A stretch of 64,000 nucleotides of DNA, taken from NCBI GenBank assembly GCA_036873135.1, contig JAPTYO010000015.1, positions 4,858,839 through 4,922,838 of the forward strand, in the 5' to 3' direction. A model generated the notes under the pieces. The model did not search any database. It saw only the letters and a list, made by a program, of their open reading frames with translations, and was not told where the DNA came from. Origin of the DNA: Clarkia xantiana subsp. parviflora. Taxonomy: Eukaryota; Streptophyta; Magnoliopsida; Myrtales; Onagraceae. Below are positions 62,178 to 64,000 of this stretch, piece by piece. Within the stretch, counting starts at the first letter, position 1; each line of letters opens with the position of its first letter. The translations under genes were made by a program, and so were the position numbers.

Positions 62178-64000
62178 CTAGTGGTACTATATGATATATA
62201 GAGAGAAATTATTTGGTGCTACTTCTAATGTTGGAGAAATGAACAACTGCTAAGCAAGTAAGTACAAGGGGCATAGATTTAGAATTTAAAGGGAGGGAGA
62301 TAGCATATGGGTGTGTAGCTAGCTAGCTAGGTGTCATGCTCAACTATCATCTGACTAATTAATAAGACACTATATTATATTCATTCCACAATAAATAACT
62401 GAGTTTTATTCGTATACACATTTTTACTTTTGCATTTATTTTTTTCTAAATTAAAATAATTTGCTATCTAAATTATAACCAATTTATACGAAAAAACATG
62501 CATGCATGCTTCAAGTAAAAGAACTAACTAGCTAGTTCTAAAAAAAGTTTATCATGTACAAGGCTCTTATTACAAAAATCCAATTTTAAAATTGTTTATA
62601 CTTTAAAAAGTTCAGCTACCTATAAATATAATGATTAGGTTGAATGTGTGATTAGTTAAGCCAAAAATTTAGTTAGTTAGTAAAAGAAACGAGTAAACGG
62701 TCCGTCCATACTCTTAAATTAAGCTAGCATGCAAGTTACTAGTATTGTAACTTTTCATGTAGTTAAAAAGGCAGAAACGGACATGTGGGGTGACTAGGCT
62801 AGTAAAGGGTCTGAAAAGGTAGTTAATTTATTCAACACTCATAATGCACAATTTGCGTGGTTTTCCGACTCATCGTGCTACCTTCTAGGAGGCAAGACAT
62901 CAAGAGTAGTAGTGAGTGATAGATAGATATTATGGCACCTACCTAGCTATTCACTCTTTTATATGCACATATAAAATCTGTGTCATAATATAATTGAGCA
63001 ATCGAATCCATGTGTTGGATTAGAATTTGGTGAAACAGCCTACTAAATATCTTATATTTATACTCTGTTTCAACTCTTATAATCCTTCTGATGTTATATT
63101 ATTTATTCACATTTGGACTTCAAACAATTTGATTACTGCATGCATCGAAACTGATATGATCTATCTAAGTCCAACTACACCTACACAACTGAAATTTGTA
63201 ACAACTCATTACGGCTACTTTTTTTTTTGGCCAAAAAAGTACCCGTAATATATAGAGCATCAACAATCTGCTTTAAATAATAACATTATACAAATGTTTT
63301 TGTATGAAAAAAAAAAAAATAGTTATAATGGTATTACACAACATTTTTTAAAGGTGAGGTAATTTATTTTACATAATAATAATATATTTATTAAACTTAA
63401 AAAATACACTAAGTATCACATTATTATATATTTTATTTTTTAATAAAAAATTAATTCATTATATAACTAATGCTAATAGCAAAACTTGATCTTAATAATT
63501 CACATTTTTTTGGCCAAGTTAATAATTAACATTGGAATTGAGTAATTGCAAAACTGGATCTTAAAATTAGTGTTAAGAACCTATAAACAGTTCAAGGTTT
63601 GCTCAATGTTGAAATTTGACGTATGAAGTTTAAAATGTCAAAATAGACACTCCCAGGTTTTATTTTTGTTGAAATTTGGTGTCTTTACGCGTCTTTACCT
63701 CTAATCATTTTCATCAACATATTCACCCACTCATAATAACATCACTCTACACTTTTCATAAAATTGCTAAATTTATCCCAAAACTTAAACATCTGAAAGA
63801 TAAAGTTTCCAAGAGAGTGGTGTTGAGCGATTTCCAGCGACAACAGAGTCATCTTTATTTGCGCGATTGTGGCCAACTTCTTAGGTGACAGTCCCAGTAA
63901 GGTGGCGAGAAGGTATGGTGGCGAGAAGGGAGAATGCATGAGAGCTCCTATTTGACAGCCGGTTTTGTCGGGATTGACTTCTCTAAAGTAATCACACCGA
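62178..64000. other. AT-rich intergenic region upstream of CKX
   Basis: It holds the presumed CKX promoter, with GCTAGCTAGCTAG and ATATAT tracts close to the start codon but no TATA box at a convincing distance. Short A/T runs occur at 63218-63238 and 63308-63321. Open frames near 63676-63939 are short and match nothing recognised. No RNA gene or mobile-element end was identified. Confidence 0.5.

Noticed and set aside
63676..63939. Short open frames on both strands near the right edge
   Set aside because: About 65-70 codons each, no recognised similarity, no partner exon; expected by chance.

Overview
The window is plant nuclear DNA, most likely from a eudicot. Evidence: GT-AG introns of plant size, two typical plant genes, and more than 45 kb of LTR retrotransposons of the plant Tat (Ty3/gypsy) and Ty1/copia groups nested in one another. 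No RNA gene or CRISPR array was seen.

Layout. 1-1626: 3' end of a Tat element (Tat-1). 2210-9163 (minus): an 11-exon host gene for a 1389-residue TPR + J-domain protein with a phenylalanine-rich N-terminal region. 9443-10175: a PIF/Harbinger-type MITE just upstream of its promoter. 10252-32042: Tat-2, interrupted at 13270-24184 by its relative Tat-3 (both plus strand). 32587-33464: a non-autonomous Helitron with a duplicated 5' end. 33852-58501 (minus): Tat-4, a gag-less Tat derivative holding Tat-5 (39247-47570, plus) and a 5'-truncated copia element Cop-1 (plus), which is itself split by Cop-2 (50067-55589, minus). 58973-62177 (minus): a five-exon cytokinin dehydrogenase gene. 62178-64000: AT-rich intergenic DNA.

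Insertions were dated relative to each other by target-site duplications: GATCC for Tat-2, GACTT/GACCT for Tat-3, GTAAG for Tat-4, TTTGT for Tat-5, CTACC for Cop-2. All pol genes carry stops or frameshifts, so none of these copies looks autonomous.

The most interesting signal is a second gene on the opposite strand of every Tat element, between pol and the 3' LTR. In Tat-1, Tat-2 and Tat-3 it has a conserved antisense TATA box about 145-161 bp before a conserved ATG. It also has GT-AG introns at the same places (intron 1 in all three, introns 2 and 3 in the two complete copies). Splicing at these sites gives exon lengths that keep one frame in Tat-2, and in Tat-3 apart from one 2-bp deletion. 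The product would have an N-terminal domain like the plant 'putative gypsy type transposon' family, a basic/proline-rich middle and a C-terminal coiled coil. A diverged homologue with the same order, several introns and its own TATA box lies in Tat-4, and an exon remnant lies in Tat-5. Antisense ORFs are known in Tat elements (Retand, Grande, RIRE2). What stands out here is the shared intron-exon structure, the shared promoter and the tandem-repeat spacer that always separates this gene from pol.
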